Positions 16,841 through 26,399 of a stretch of 64,000 nt of DNA are shown piece after piece. Under the pieces are notes generated by a model. It did not search any database. It was not told the DNA's origin and worked only from the letters and a program-made list of their open reading frames with translations. The stretch lies in assembly GCA_016703895.1 (NCBI GenBank), contig JADJBE010000002.1, positions 124,001 to 188,000 on the forward strand. Direction: 5' to 3'. The position numbers were made by a program, and so were the translations under genes. The DNA comes from Pseudomonadota bacterium (lineage in GTDB: Bacteria > Pseudomonadota > Gammaproteobacteria > Steroidobacterales > Steroidobacteraceae). Numbering within the stretch: position 1 is the first letter of the stretch; the number at the start of each line of letters is the position of its first letter.

Positions 16841-17876
16841 TCAATTGGTCCGATTGAGCGCAAACTGCGCCAGATCCACCAGCGCTTTGCGAAACGGTGA
16901 CTCGGGCAGCGCCTCAAGCGCCTGCAGCGCCGCGTCGGTCTCTCGCGTTGCAAGATCGGCGGTGTACTCGAGTCCGCCCGTACTCTCGATTGCAGCGACG
17001 ATCGGCCCAAGCTGCGCCAGGCCACCCTGCTCGATGGCAAGGCGAATGGTGGCACGCTGGCCTTCGTCTCCATGACGCAGGGCATGTATCAATGGCAGCG
17101 TGGGTTTGCCCTCGGCCAGGTCATCGCCTAAGTTTTTGCCGCGCGTGGCGGGATCTGACTTGTAGTCGAGCACGTCATCTAACAACTGATACGCGGTGCC
17201 AAGATGCTTGCCGTAGGCGGCGAGGGCGCGCTGTTGGACCACGGGCGCGCCGGCGAGCACGGCCGAGACTTCGGCGCCCGCTTCAAACAAGCGTCCGGTC
17301 TTGCGGTAGATGACCTCGAGATACCGCTCTTCGGTCGTGTCGGGATCGTGTGCACTCATGAGCTGCAGCACTTCGCCTTCGGCGATCACGTTGGTGGCGT
17401 CGGACATGATTTCCATCACCCGCTTGTTGCCGACGGCAGCCATCATTTGAAAGGCGCGTGAATAAACGAAGTCGCCGACCAGCACGCTGGCCTGGTTACC
17501 GAACACGTTGTTAGCGGTGCTGCGACCGCGGCGTTTCGAAGAGCCGTCGACGACGTCGTCATGCAGCAGCGTTGCCGTATGAATGAACTCAATGAACGCC
17601 GCAGCCTCCAGGTGTAGATCGAGCGAAGCTGCGGCTGATTTGTGCTTGCTACCTGCCTTGGGCCGCAGCTGGGCGGCGCGTCCTGCTAACACGCAGAGCA
17701 GGGGTCGCAGCTGCCTGCCGCCGCTGGCGATGATATGTTCGGCGACCTGATCAACGAGCGGTACAACGCTCTTTGAGTCGCGCGCGAATAATCGAGTCGA
17801 CGGCCTCGAGATCAGGGCGGACGAGCGAACGGATCTCCTCGAGCGTCGCGATTTGGCGTGTTTTGGCGGCTGGCAT
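16841..17876 (-). CDS. ispB: octaprenyl diphosphate synthase, frame broken at 17772-17774
   Basis: Extends farnesyl diphosphate to the polyprenyl side chain of ubiquinone. The first aspartate-rich motif (LLHDDVVDGSSKRRGR), GNQASVLVGDFVYSRAF and the second aspartate motif (QLLDDVLDY) are present, and the length (about 344 residues) is normal. The N-terminal part (MPAAKTRQIATLEEIRSLV to IIRARLK) is in another frame. Removing one base of the TTT at 17772-17774 joins RARLK to SVVPLVDQVAEHII. The gene is divergent from rplU, as in many proteobacteria. ATG 17891 is an alternative start five codons upstream. Confidence 0.9.
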
Positions 17877-17966
17877 GAGAGTTGCGAGCATCGTAGCGGA
17901 CCCCGGGAGCGCAAACCACGTTTTTCGCCCCCTGTAAGTGGCTGATTGGCAATGTAAAACTGGCGT

Positions 17967-17995
17967 TTGACCCTGCCGGGGTGGCTGCGTAGAAT
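17967..17995 (+). promoter_or_regulatory. rplU-rpmA promoter
   Basis: TTGACC (17967-17972) and TAGAAT (17990-17995) are spaced 17 bp, about 67 bp ahead of rplU. This is a strong sigma-70 match in the expected place for a ribosomal-protein operon. Confidence 0.65.
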
Positions 17996-18062
17996 GCGCG
18001 ACCTTTCGCACGCACGGCGTCATGATGACGCGGCGCGCTGTGCGTTGTCGGAGATAACGATC

Positions 18063-18375
18063 ATGTACGCGGTTATTGCCACGGGTGGCAAACAATATAG
18101 AGTCGAAAAAGGCACGGTTCTCGACGTTGAGAAACTCGGAGGCGGAGCTTGGCGCGACGGTGGAATTCAACGAAGTCCTGCTGATTGGCAATGGCGGCGC
18201 CATTACGATCGGCAAGCCGCTGGTTGCCGGTGGCGTGGTCAAGGCCACGATCGAGAAGCACGGCAAGGGCGAGAAGAAGGTGATCGTGAAGTTCCGGCGC
18301 CGCAAGCACTACCTGCGGCAGGGCACGCATCGCCAGTTCTATACACGCATCAAAGTCACTGATATCGCCGGCTGA
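18063..18375 (+). CDS. rplU: 50S ribosomal protein L21, frame broken at 18138-18139
   Basis: About 103 residues. It starts MYAVIATGGKQYRVEKGTVL, the L21 signature, and ends FRRRKHYLRQGTHRQFYTRI, then KVTDIAG. The frame changes in the GG pair at 18138-18139; removing one G gives VEKLEAELGATVEFNEVLL, the expected family sequence. L21 is part of the 50S subunit, so the break is almost certainly a sequence error. It is the first gene of the rplU-rpmA-obgE operon. Confidence 0.95.
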
Positions 18376-18411
18376 TAAGGCCGCGAACCAGCATTACGGA
18401 GCAGATTAGCC

Positions 18412-18669
18412 ATGGCACATAAAAAAGCAGGCGGCAGTACTCGCAACGGTCGCGATTCGCACAGTAAGCGGCTCGGCGTGAAGAAATTCGGTGGCGAAGC
18501 GGTCATCGCGGGCAATATCCTGGTGCGCCAGCGTGGCACGCAGATGCACGCGGGCGTCAATGTCGGTCTCGGCACGGACCACACGCTGTTTGCGCTCAAG
18601 CACGGTCGGGTGGAGTTCCAAAAGAAGGGTGCTGCGCAGCGCACGTTTGTCAACGTCGTCGCCGAGTAG
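18412..18669 (+). CDS. rpmA: 50S ribosomal protein L27
   Basis: An 85-residue protein opening MAHKKAGGSTRNGRDSHSKR, the L27 signature; its basic N-terminus reaches the peptidyl-transferase centre. Full length, intact, 36 bp after rplU and followed by a terminator-like hairpin before obgE. Confidence 0.97.
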   Translation: MAHKKAGGSTRNGRDSHSKRLGVKKFGGEAVIAGNILVRQRGTQMHAGVNVGLGTDHTLFALKHGRVEFQKKGAAQRTFVNVVAE

Positions 18670-18717
18670 CCCACCGGCCCCGCCTTCCTTCCGGGGGGCA
18701 GGGAAAATGGTTTCGAG

Positions 18718-18744
18718 AACCCCGGCCATGCGCCGGGGTTTTTG
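18718..18744 (+). terminator. intrinsic terminator after rpmA
   Basis: AACCCCGGC and GCCGGGGTT form a 9-bp GC-rich stem with a short loop, followed by TTTTG. It lies between rpmA and obgE and may let part of the transcripts end before obgE. Confidence 0.7.
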
Positions 18745-18789
18745 TTTTACGGTTATTGTTTCCTCAGGCCAACCCATGACGGTCATCCC

Positions 18790-19939
18790 ATGAAATTTGT
18801 CGACGAAGCACGCATCAAAGTTCAGGCCGGCAAGGGTGGGCGTGGCTCGATCAGTTTTCGGCGTGAGAAGTCGGTGCCGTTTGGCGGGCCGGATGGTGGC
18901 GATGGCGGCAACGGCGGCGATGTTTATCTGCGCGCGGTCGACGGCATCAACACGCTCGCCGACTTCCGTATCGCCAAAGCGTTTAAAGCCCAGAGCGGCG
19001 AAGGCGGCAGTGGCCGCGACTGCACCGGGCGCGGTGGCGAGGACTTGCAGATCATTGTGCCGGTGGGTACCACCATTCGCGACATCGATACCGAGGAGAC
19101 GATCGGCGATCTGACCGCGCCCGGCCAGCAGATCATGGTGGCCAAAGGCGGCAAGGGCGGTTGGGGCAACCAGCGCTTCAAGTCGAGTGTCAACCGCGCG
19201 CCGCGCCAGTTTGGCTCCGGGCTGCCGGGCGAAGAGCGGACGCTCGAGCTCGAACTCAAAGTGATCGCTGATGTGGGCCTGCTGACCGCCGAATGCGGGC
19301 AAGTCCACGTTGATCAGCGCTGTATCAGCGGCCAAGCCGAAGATTGCGGACTATCCCTTTACCACGCTGTTCCCGAATCTGGGTGTCGTCTATGTGGGCG
19401 AACACCGCAGTTTTGTGATGGCAGACATTCCCGGGCTCATCGAGGGCGCCGCGGAAGGCGCGGGGCTTGGGATTCGGTTTCTGCGCCACTTGCAGCGGAC
19501 CCGGGTATTGCTGCATCTGATCGACATGTTGCCGCCGGACCCTGCCGCGGACCCCGTGAAGGACGCGCGTGCGATTGTCCTCGAGCTCGAGAAGTTTGAC
19601 GTCGGGCTGGCGGCTAAGCCGCGCTGGCTGGTGATCAACAAGAGCGACCTGATGCTGTCCGAGGAGGCCGAAGCGCACGCTGCGAAGATTGTACGAGCGC
19701 TGCGCTACAGCGGGCCGTGGTTCCTGATTTCGGGTGCTACCGGGACGGGCACGCGGGAGCTGGCAGCGGCGGTGATGCGGTTCCTGGAAGGGGCGGAGCT
19801 GCCATCAGACGTGCGTATTGCGACGGCGCCCAAAGCCCGGGTCGGCGCGAAAAAGGTCGCGAAGAAAGTCGCAAAGCGCGCCCCCAAGAAGGCCGCAAAG
19901 AACGCCAAGCCGACCGTCAAGAAGCCAACCGCGCCTTAA
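18790..19939 (+). CDS. obgE: GTPase Obg, frame broken near 19284
   Basis: A ribosome-associated GTPase acting in 50S assembly and stress signalling. The glycine-rich Obg fold (AGKGGRGSISFRREK, GPDGGDGGNGGDVYLRA) is followed by the G domain: Walker A PNAGKST, DIPGLIEGA, NKSD. The frame changes at the start of Walker A; restoring two G at about 19284 gives GLLGPPNAGKST. The last 35 or so residues are rich in Lys and Ala with AKK, PKKA and VKKP repeats, like histone-H1-type tails. E. coli Obg ends in an acidic tail instead. Confidence 0.93.
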
Positions 19940-19966
19940 GAAGCCGGTTGGCAAGCGCGCAAAGCG

Positions 19967-20230
19967 CTAGTTCATCGCCTTGATGCGTGCGGCGAGATTG
20001 CTCTTGTGGCGAGCGGCCTTGTTGCGGTGAATCACGTGTTTGTTGACCAGCGAATCGAGTACCGGTACGGCCGTCTTGAAGGCGGCAGCGGCATCGGTCT
20101 TGTTGCCCGCTTCGACGCTGTCGACCACCTTGCGCAACGCAGTGCGCATGCGCGAACGCAGCGTAACGTTGCGCTGACGATGAATCTCGGCTTGGCGAGC
20201 GGCCTTTTCAGCCGATTTGGTATTGGCCAC
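19967..20230 (-). CDS. rpsT: 30S ribosomal protein S20
   Basis: An 87-residue basic helical protein opening MANTKSAEKAARQAEIHRQR and ending ARHKSNLAARIKAMN, the S20 signature. Full length. Convergent with obgE, divergent from murJ, the common gammaproteobacterial arrangement. Its leader carries a strong hairpin. Confidence 0.97.
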   Translation of the reverse strand: MANTKSAEKAARQAEIHRQRNVTLRSRMRTALRKVVDSVEAGNKTDAAAAFKTAVPVLDSLVNKHVIHRNKAARHKSNLAARIKAMN

Positions 20231-20255
20231 AAATACTCCGGAACGATCTATTGCT

Positions 20256-20286
20256 GTGGCCCTGAGTCACAAAGGACCAGGGCCAC
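20256..20286 (-). promoter_or_regulatory. hairpin in the rpsT leader
   Basis: GTGGCCCTG and CAGGGCCAC pair perfectly over 9 bp with a 13-base loop. It lies between the rpsT promoter and start codon, ending about 26 bp before the ATG. S20 is known to control its own translation in E. coli, so this could be an autoregulatory element. No sequence match to a described S20 leader was checked. Confidence 0.45.
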
Positions 20287-20297
20287 GAAGGGCGCGT

Positions 20298-20326
20298 AGT
20301 TTGCTAACGCATTCGCGGCTTGTCAA
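20298..20326 (-). promoter_or_regulatory. rpsT promoter
   Basis: On the minus strand a consensus TTGACA (20326-20321) and CAAACT (20303-20298) are spaced 17 bp, giving a leader of roughly 60 bases that contains the hairpin. Confidence 0.6.
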
Positions 20327-20420
20327 CGTCGATCCGTCGGTCGGGCCGCTGCTCCGGTATAGTGGCCCACGGGCGGAGTTTTCCGCCAGATTTCAAGGGC
20401 TTTGGGGTCTCCGTCCAGCG

Positions 20421-21980
20421 ATGAGCCGCGGTATTTTCAAGAGCACCAGTGTCGTGGGCGCCATGACGCTGATCTCACGAATCACGGGCCTCGCGCGCGA
20501 TATGGTCTATTCGCAGGCCTTCGGCGCCGGCGCGCTGATGGACGCCTTCCTGGTTGCGTTCAAAATACCTAACTTCCTGCGACGTCTGTTTGCCGAGGGC
20601 GCCTTCTCGCAGGCATTTGTGCCGGTGGTCTCCGAGTACCGGGTACGTCGTAGCCACGATGAGGTGCGCGAACTCGTCGACGGCACGGCTGGCACGCTCG
20701 CCGTGGTGCTGTTTGTGGTGACGCTGATCGGCGTGATTGCCGCCCCCGTCATAATTTTACTGTTCGCACCTGGCTTTGCGCAGACCGACGGCAAGTTCGA
20801 GCTGGCGGCCGCAATGTTGCGCTGGACGTTCCCGTATCTGTTCTTTATCTCTTTGACTGCGCTGTTGTCTGGCGTGCTCAACAGTTATGGCAAGTTTGCG
20901 CTGCCGGCGATCACGCAAGTGATCATGAATGTGGTGATGATCGTGTTCGCGCTCTTTATTGCCACTCGGACCTCGAATCCGGGGGTGACGCTCGCGATTG
21001 GCGTGTTCGTCAGCGGCCTGCTGCAGTTGTTAGTGCAGATTCCGGCGGTGATGAAATTGGGGCTGTTTCGCGTACCGCGTTGGCGGCCGGCGGCAGAGGG
21101 CGTGCGGCGGATCGGCAAACTGATGATACCCGGCATTCTTGGCTCGTCGATGGCGCAAGTGAGCCTGCTGCTCGACACGCTGATTGCGTCCTTTCTGATG
21201 ACCGGCAGTATTGCGTGGCTCTATTTTGCTGATCGCCTGATGGAGTTTCCGTTGGGTGTGTTCAGTATTGCGCTCGCCACGGTTATCTTGCCGGGGCTCT
21301 CCAAAAACCATGCCGAATCGGCGCCGCAGCAGTTCAGTAATACGCTCGACTGGGCGTTGCGCTTAGTGATCGTGCTGGCATCCCCGGCGGCCGTGGCGAT
21401 GCTGGTGTTCGCAGGCCCGATGACGGCGACCATTTTTGGCTATGGTGCCTTTACCGAGCGCGACGTGCTTATGGCGAGCTACGCGTTGATGGCGTATTCG
21501 TGGGGGTTGTTAGCCTTCAGTCTCGTCAAGGTGCTGGCGCCGGGGTACTTCGCGCGTCAGGACACCAGGACTCCCGTTCGAGTGGCGCTGATCGGCCTCG
21601 GTTGCAATATGGCAATCAATCTCTTTGTCGTGCTGCCAGCCTATTTTGCCGGCTTCCCGATTCCGCACGTGTTACTGGCGACTGCTACCTGCATAGGAGC
21701 TGCCATCAACTCCTACCTGTTGTGGCGAGGTTTGAAGCGCGCCGGCGTGTACTCGCCTCTGGATGGTTGGCCTGCGTTGCTGTGGCGCGTATTGGCGGCG
21801 AACGCAGCGATGGCGGCGCTGCTGTTCTGGCTGGGCGGCAGCCTCGAGAGCTGGACCGGCGCTCCGCCGCTGGTGCGGGCGTTGCGCTTGGCTGGTTGCA
21901 TCGGCGCTGCAGCGGCGCTCTATTTTGCGGTCTTGTATCTCACCGGCATGCGGGTGCAGCACGTGCGGTCCCGTGCTTAG
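20421..21980 (+). CDS. murJ: lipid II flippase MurJ
   Basis: A 519-residue polytopic membrane protein of the MviN/MurJ family, which moves lipid II across the inner membrane for peptidoglycan synthesis. It opens MSRGIFKSTSVVGAMTLISR and contains ITGLARDMVYSQAFGAGALM and FKIPNFLRRLFAEGAFSQAF, both hallmark stretches, then about 14 hydrophobic segments. Intact. It is followed after 54 bp by ribF, as in many gammaproteobacteria. Confidence 0.96.
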   Translation: MSRGIFKSTSVVGAMTLISRITGLARDMVYSQAFGAGALMDAFLVAFKIPNFLRRLFAEGAFSQAFVPVVSEYRVRRSHDEVRELVDGTAGTLAVVLFVVTLIGVIAAPVIILLFAPGFAQTDGKFELAAAMLRWTFPYLFFISLTALLSGVLNSYGKFALPAITQVIMNVVMIVFALFIATRTSNPGVTLAIGVFVSGLLQLLVQIPAVMKLGLFRVPRWRPAAEGVRRIGKLMIPGILGSSMAQVSLLLDTLIASFLMTGSIAWLYFADRLMEFPLGVFSIALATVILPGLSKNHAESAPQQFSNTLDWALRLVIVLASPAAVAMLVFAGPMTATIFGYGAFTERDVLMASYALMAYSWGLLAFSLVKVLAPGYFARQDTRTPVRVALIGLGCNMAINLFVVLPAYFAGFPIPHVLLATATCIGAAINSYLLWRGLKRAGVYSPLDGWPALLWRVLAANAAMAALLFWLGGSLESWTGAPPLVRALRLAGCIGAAAALYFAVLYLTGMRVQHVRSRA

Positions 21981-22034
21981 CGCGTCGCTTCGCTATGCTG
22001 ACAGTTTTGGCTGCAGCAACTTCGGGTTAACGGT

Positions 22035-22970
22035 GTGAAGCTCATTCGGGGCCTGATAAATCTGCCGGCGAGCGAACGCGGTTCGGTGGTCACGATAGGT
22101 GCTTTCGATGGTTTGCATCGCGGGCACATGGCTTTGATCGACCGCACGCGCGCGGTCGCCGCGCGTTTGGCGCGGCCGGCGATGATGATCACCTTCGAGC
22201 CGATGCCGCGGGCGTTTCTGGCACCGGAAGATCCGCCAGCGCGGCTGACCGATCTGCGCGAGCGGTGGCATATTCTGCAGGAGTCGGGCTTGCGAGCACT
22301 GTGCGTGCTGCGTTTCGATGCAGATTTGCGCAGCATGACTGGCGAGCGGTTCATCGAACTATTGGCGCGCGACTTCGCCGTGTCGGCCGTGATCGTCGGA
22401 CATGATTTCCGGTTTGGACGCGGTGGTGCGACCTCCGCCGCCGTCCTTGAGCTGGCTGGTCGGGAGTACGGGTTCAGCGTCGAGATCGTGCCGCCAGTGC
22501 TTTGTGGCGCCACACGGGTCAGCTCCAGTGAGATCCGGGGGGCGCTCGAGCGCGGCGATTTCACGACCGCGACGCGCTTGTTAGGCCGACCGTACACGAT
22601 GCGCGGACGGGTGGTGCAGGGCGAGCGCCTGGGCCGCCAGTTGGGCTACCCCACGGCCAACCTGCGCATGAATCGACCGCGTGCGCCACTGCGTGGCATC
22701 TTTGCGGTGCGTGTGCGAGGCGTGTCGGGCGCCGGCGCAGATGATGCTATGAACGGTGTGGCTAGCTTGGGTACTCGGCCTACGGTTGGCGGTGTCGAGC
22801 CGTTGCTGGAAGTGCACATCTTCGACTATGCCGGGGACTTGTACGGACGGCAGCTCGAAGTGGAGTTCGTCGCCAAGCTGCGTGACGAAGCACACTTCGC
22901 TTCGCTCGAGCTGTTGGTGGCGCAGATGCACGCCGACGCCACGGCAGCACGCCGTATCCTCTGCGCCTGA
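22035..22970 (+). CDS. ribF: bifunctional riboflavin kinase / FAD synthetase
   Basis: A 311-residue enzyme making FMN and then FAD. The N-terminal FAD synthetase shows TIGAFDGLHRGHMALI (HxGH) and VGHDFRFGRGG; the C-terminal flavokinase shows GRQLGYPTANLRM and GVASLGTRPTVGG. Starts at GTG 22035. Lies between murJ and ileS. Confidence 0.95.
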   Translation: MKLIRGLINLPASERGSVVTIGAFDGLHRGHMALIDRTRAVAARLARPAMMITFEPMPRAFLAPEDPPARLTDLRERWHILQESGLRALCVLRFDADLRSMTGERFIELLARDFAVSAVIVGHDFRFGRGGATSAAVLELAGREYGFSVEIVPPVLCGATRVSSSEIRGALERGDFTTATRLLGRPYTMRGRVVQGERLGRQLGYPTANLRMNRPRAPLRGIFAVRVRGVSGAGADDAMNGVASLGTRPTVGGVEPLLEVHIFDYAGDLYGRQLEVEFVAKLRDEAHFASLELLVAQMHADATAARRILCA

Positions 22971-23028
22971 TACTCTATTACCTCGAATTATTGCCCAACA
23001 ATATTGCTTTGAATCGCAGGAACCTTTG

Positions 23029-25866
23029 GTGATCGACTACAAGACGACAATCAACCTGCCGCAAACGGACTTCCCGATGAAGGCCAACCTGGCGCAGCGG
23101 GAGCCACAGATGCTGGCGGCATGGAACGACCAGGACCTCTATGGTCAGTTACGCGCGCAGTCACGTGGCAGGCCACGTTGGGTGCTGCATGACGGTCCGC
23201 CCTATGCAAACGGGGCGATCCACATCGGGCATTGCGTCAACAAGATCTTGAAAGACATCATCGTCAAGGCGCACGTGCTGGATGGTTATGACGCGCCTTA
23301 CATACCCGGTTGGGACTGCCACGGTTTGCCGATCGAGCTGGCGGTGGAGAAAAAGCACGGCCGTCCCGGCCAGAAGCTCGATGCCAAGGCGTTCCGCGCG
23401 GCATGTCGAGAATTCGCGCGCGCACAGATCGATCTGCAGCGCGAGGAATTCAAACGGCTTGGTGTGCTGGGCGACTGGGATCGCCCGTATCTCACCATGG
23501 ACCCCGGCTACGAGGCGCAACAAGTTCGCGCGCTCGGCGCCATCATCAAGAATGGACATCTCTACAAAGGCGCGAAGCCGGTGCACTGGTGTCTCGATTG
23601 CCGCTCTGCATTGGCTGAGGCGGAAGTGGAGTATGAGGACAAGACCTCGCCAGCCGTCGACGTTGCGTTTCGAGTCGTGGATGCACGTGACTTTGAGCGT
23701 CGCGTCGGACTGCCGGCCAACTTGTTAGCGGATAAACCGGTATCAGTCGCGATCTGGACGACGACGCCGTGGACGCTGCCAGCCAACGAGGCCGTCGCGC
23801 TGGGCCCCGAGATCGAATACACACTGGTCACGATCGAGCGCGCGGGTAGCACCGAGTATCTGATCCTGGCTAACGATTTGCGTGCGGCCTGTGTGGCCCG
23901 CTACGGTCTCACCGAGGGTCACGTGTTGGTGCAGTTTGCGGGCGCAGCGCTCGAGCATCTGGCGCTGGAGCATCCCTTCTTGCCGAAGCAGGTGCCGGTC
24001 ATTCTGGGTGATCACGTGACACTGGAGGCGGGCACGGGAGCGGTACATACCGCGCCCGCGCATGGCCATGACGATTTCGTCGTCGGTCAGCGCTACAGCC
24101 TGCCGGTGAAGAATCCGGTCGGTGCCGATGGGCGGTTCCTGGAGGACACGCCGCTGGTGGCAGGACTCAAGATCGAAGTCGCCAACGAGACCTTAATCAA
24201 GCTCATGACAGATAACGGGCGCCTGTTGCGGCATGATCCGTATCGGCATAGTTATCCGCATTGCTGGCGTCACAAGTCGCCCGTAATTTTTCGTGCCACG
24301 CCGCAATGGTTCATCAGCATGGAGCGGCGGAACCTGCGGGCGAATGCACTGCGGGACATTCCCAAAGTGCATTGGTCGCCCGAATGGGGCGAACAACGCA
24401 TCTTCGGGATGATTGCGAACCGCCCTGACTGGTGTATCTCCCGGCAACGTACCTGGGGTGTGCCAATCCCGTTGTTCGTGCACGCAACGACTGGTGAGCT
24501 GCACCCGCGGACGCTGGAGTTGATCGAGCAGGTGGCCGTGCGGATGGAAACCGCCGGTATCGACGCCTGGTTCGATCTCGAGCCGGCGGAGCTGTTAGGC
24601 GAGGAGGCTGCGCAGTACGAAAAAGTGACCGACGTGATGGATGTCTGGGCGGATTCTGGCCTGTCGTTCGAGTGCGTCGGCAAGGCGCGGCCGGAGATTG
24701 CGGCGCCAGTGGATCTGTATCTCGAAGGGTCTGATCAGCATCGCGGTTGGTTTCACTCCTCGTTGCTGATGTCCGAGGCGCTGTACGAACGGGCTCCCTA
24801 TGCCGGCGTCCTGACGCATGGCTTCACGGTCGACGACAAGGGTCGCAAGATGTCCAAGTCGTTAGGCAATGTCGTCGCTCCACAAAAAGTGCTGGGCACG
24901 CTCGGCGCGGACGTTTTACGTCTGTGGGTTGCCGCAACCGACTACGCCAATGAAATCAGTGTGTCGGATGAGATTCTCAAGCGCATGTCCGATTCATATC
25001 GGCGCATGCGCAACACCGTGCGTTTCCTGTTGGGCAATCTGCACGGCTTCGACCCGGCCACCATGCAGTTGCCGGTGACGGAGCTCGTGGCGATCGACGC
25101 ATGGGCCATTCGCCGCACGCATAAGTTGCAGGCGGAAATTACTGCGGCGTATCGTCGTTACGAGTTTCACGTGATCTATCAGAAGATCCATAATTTCTGC
25201 GTCGTCGATCTCGGTGGGTTCTACTTGGACATCATCAAAGACCGGCTCTACACAACGCCTGCGTCGAGCGCTGCGCGGCGTTCGGCACAGACGGCCATGT
25301 ACCACATCACCGAGGCCATGGTGCGTTGGCTGGCACCGATCCTGTCGTTCACAGCCGAGGAGATCTGGCATGCGATGCCCGGCACGCGCGCCGCGTCCGT
25401 CATGCTCGCGGTCTGGCATCCGTTGCCCGAGCCGCCAGGCAGTGAGGTCGACTGGGAGTTATTTGGCGCGCTCAAAGCGGATGTCGCTCGCGAGCTGGAG
25501 CTGTTGCGAGTGGCCGGCACGATCGGTGCACCGCTCGAGGCGGAGGTGGATATCTATTGCACGGCGCAAGACATCGTCAAGCTGTCAGGGCTCGGCGATG
25601 AATTGCGCTTCGTGCTTATCACTTCTGCGGCGCGCGTGCATGTTGTGGATCAGCCACCGTTGGGATCGACTGGTGCGAGTGCGACGGTCGCCAAGGGCGG
25701 CGCAAGCGGTGGCGTCTGGCTGCAGGTGACAGCAACTGACAAATCCAAGTGCGTGCGTTGCTGGCACCATCGGGATGATGTGGGGCATGATCCACGGCAT
25801 CCCGAAATCTGCGGTCGCTGTGTCACCAACATTGAGACTGCGGGTAAAGTGCGGCGCTACGCTTGA
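23029..25866 (+). CDS. ileS: isoleucyl-tRNA synthetase
   Basis: A 945-residue class I synthetase, close to E. coli IleS (938). The HIGH motif is in NGAIHIGHCVNK, the KMSKS loop in GRKMSKSLGNVV, the editing domain includes WTTTPWTLPAN, and the C-terminal zinc site is KCVRCWHH with ICGRC. Start GTG 23029 precedes IDYKTTINLPQTDFPMKANL, the family N-terminus; TTG 23026 is one codon earlier. Intact. Confidence 0.96.
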   Translation: MIDYKTTINLPQTDFPMKANLAQREPQMLAAWNDQDLYGQLRAQSRGRPRWVLHDGPPYANGAIHIGHCVNKILKDIIVKAHVLDGYDAPYIPGWDCHGLPIELAVEKKHGRPGQKLDAKAFRAACREFARAQIDLQREEFKRLGVLGDWDRPYLTMDPGYEAQQVRALGAIIKNGHLYKGAKPVHWCLDCRSALAEAEVEYEDKTSPAVDVAFRVVDARDFERRVGLPANLLADKPVSVAIWTTTPWTLPANEAVALGPEIEYTLVTIERAGSTEYLILANDLRAACVARYGLTEGHVLVQFAGAALEHLALEHPFLPKQVPVILGDHVTLEAGTGAVHTAPAHGHDDFVVGQRYSLPVKNPVGADGRFLEDTPLVAGLKIEVANETLIKLMTDNGRLLRHDPYRHSYPHCWRHKSPVIFRATPQWFISMERRNLRANALRDIPKVHWSPEWGEQRIFGMIANRPDWCISRQRTWGVPIPLFVHATTGELHPRTLELIEQVAVRMETAGIDAWFDLEPAELLGEEAAQYEKVTDVMDVWADSGLSFECVGKARPEIAAPVDLYLEGSDQHRGWFHSSLLMSEALYERAPYAGVLTHGFTVDDKGRKMSKSLGNVVAPQKVLGTLGADVLRLWVAATDYANEISVSDEILKRMSDSYRRMRNTVRFLLGNLHGFDPATMQLPVTELVAIDAWAIRRTHKLQAEITAAYRRYEFHVIYQKIHNFCVVDLGGFYLDIIKDRLYTTPASSAARRSAQTAMYHITEAMVRWLAPILSFTAEEIWHAMPGTRAASVMLAVWHPLPEPPGSEVDWELFGALKADVARELELLRVAGTIGAPLEAEVDIYCTAQDIVKLSGLGDELRFVLITSAARVHVVDQPPLGSTGASATVAKGGASGGVWLQVTATDKSKCVRCWHHRDDVGHDPRHPEICGRCVTNIETAGKVRRYA

Positions 25867-25882
25867 TGATGGACTGCTTGCG

Positions 25883-26398
25883 ATGACCAACGAACCTCCA
25901 AGACCTGCAAGTTGGCGAGCGAGCGGCCTACGTTGGCTGTGGCTCGCGGCAGCGGTCATCGTGCTCGATCAGGTGACTAAGTATTGGATCGAGCAGCAGT
26001 TTGTGCTCGGCGATCGGTTGCCTCTGCTGCCCGTGCTCGACATCGTACGCGCCCACAACCCAGGCGCTGCTTTCAGTTTCCTGGCTGGTGCGGGCGGTTG
26101 GCAGCGCTGGTTCTTCACGCTGCTTGCCAGCGGGGTCTCGATAGCTATTATTGTCTGGCTGCGCCGCTTGCCGTTTGTGGGTCACAAGATGTTGGGTGTG
26201 GGGCTGGCGCTCATCATGGGTGGTGCGATCGGCAATGTCATCGACCGCTTGGAGCATGGCTACGTGATCGACTTCATCCTGGCGCACTGGTGGAATCAGG
26301 CCTATTTTCCGGCGTTCAACGTCGCCGATTCCGCGATTACAATTGGTGCAGTCTGCGTCCTGCTAGACGCATTTTTCGAACATCGGCGCGGCCGCTGA
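25883..26398 (+). CDS. lspA: lipoprotein signal peptidase (signal peptidase II)
   Basis: A 171-residue inner-membrane aspartic protease that removes signal peptides from prolipoproteins. Four membrane segments; the catalytic aspartates are in GNVIDRLEHGYVIDF and FNVADSAI. It lies 16 bp after ileS and 1 bp before ispH, forming the usual ileS-lspA-ispH operon. Confidence 0.96.
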   Translation: MTNEPPRPASWRASGLRWLWLAAAVIVLDQVTKYWIEQQFVLGDRLPLLPVLDIVRAHNPGAAFSFLAGAGGWQRWFFTLLASGVSIAIIVWLRRLPFVGHKMLGVGLALIMGGAIGNVIDRLEHGYVIDFILAHWWNQAYFPAFNVADSAITIGAVCVLLDAFFEHRRGR

Positions 26399-26399
26399 C

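Noticed and set aside
18790..19939. Programmed frameshifting in obgE, rplU or aceE
   Set aside because: No slippery heptamer with a downstream structure was seen, and similar homopolymer breaks occur in eleven other places, so sequence error is the simpler reading.
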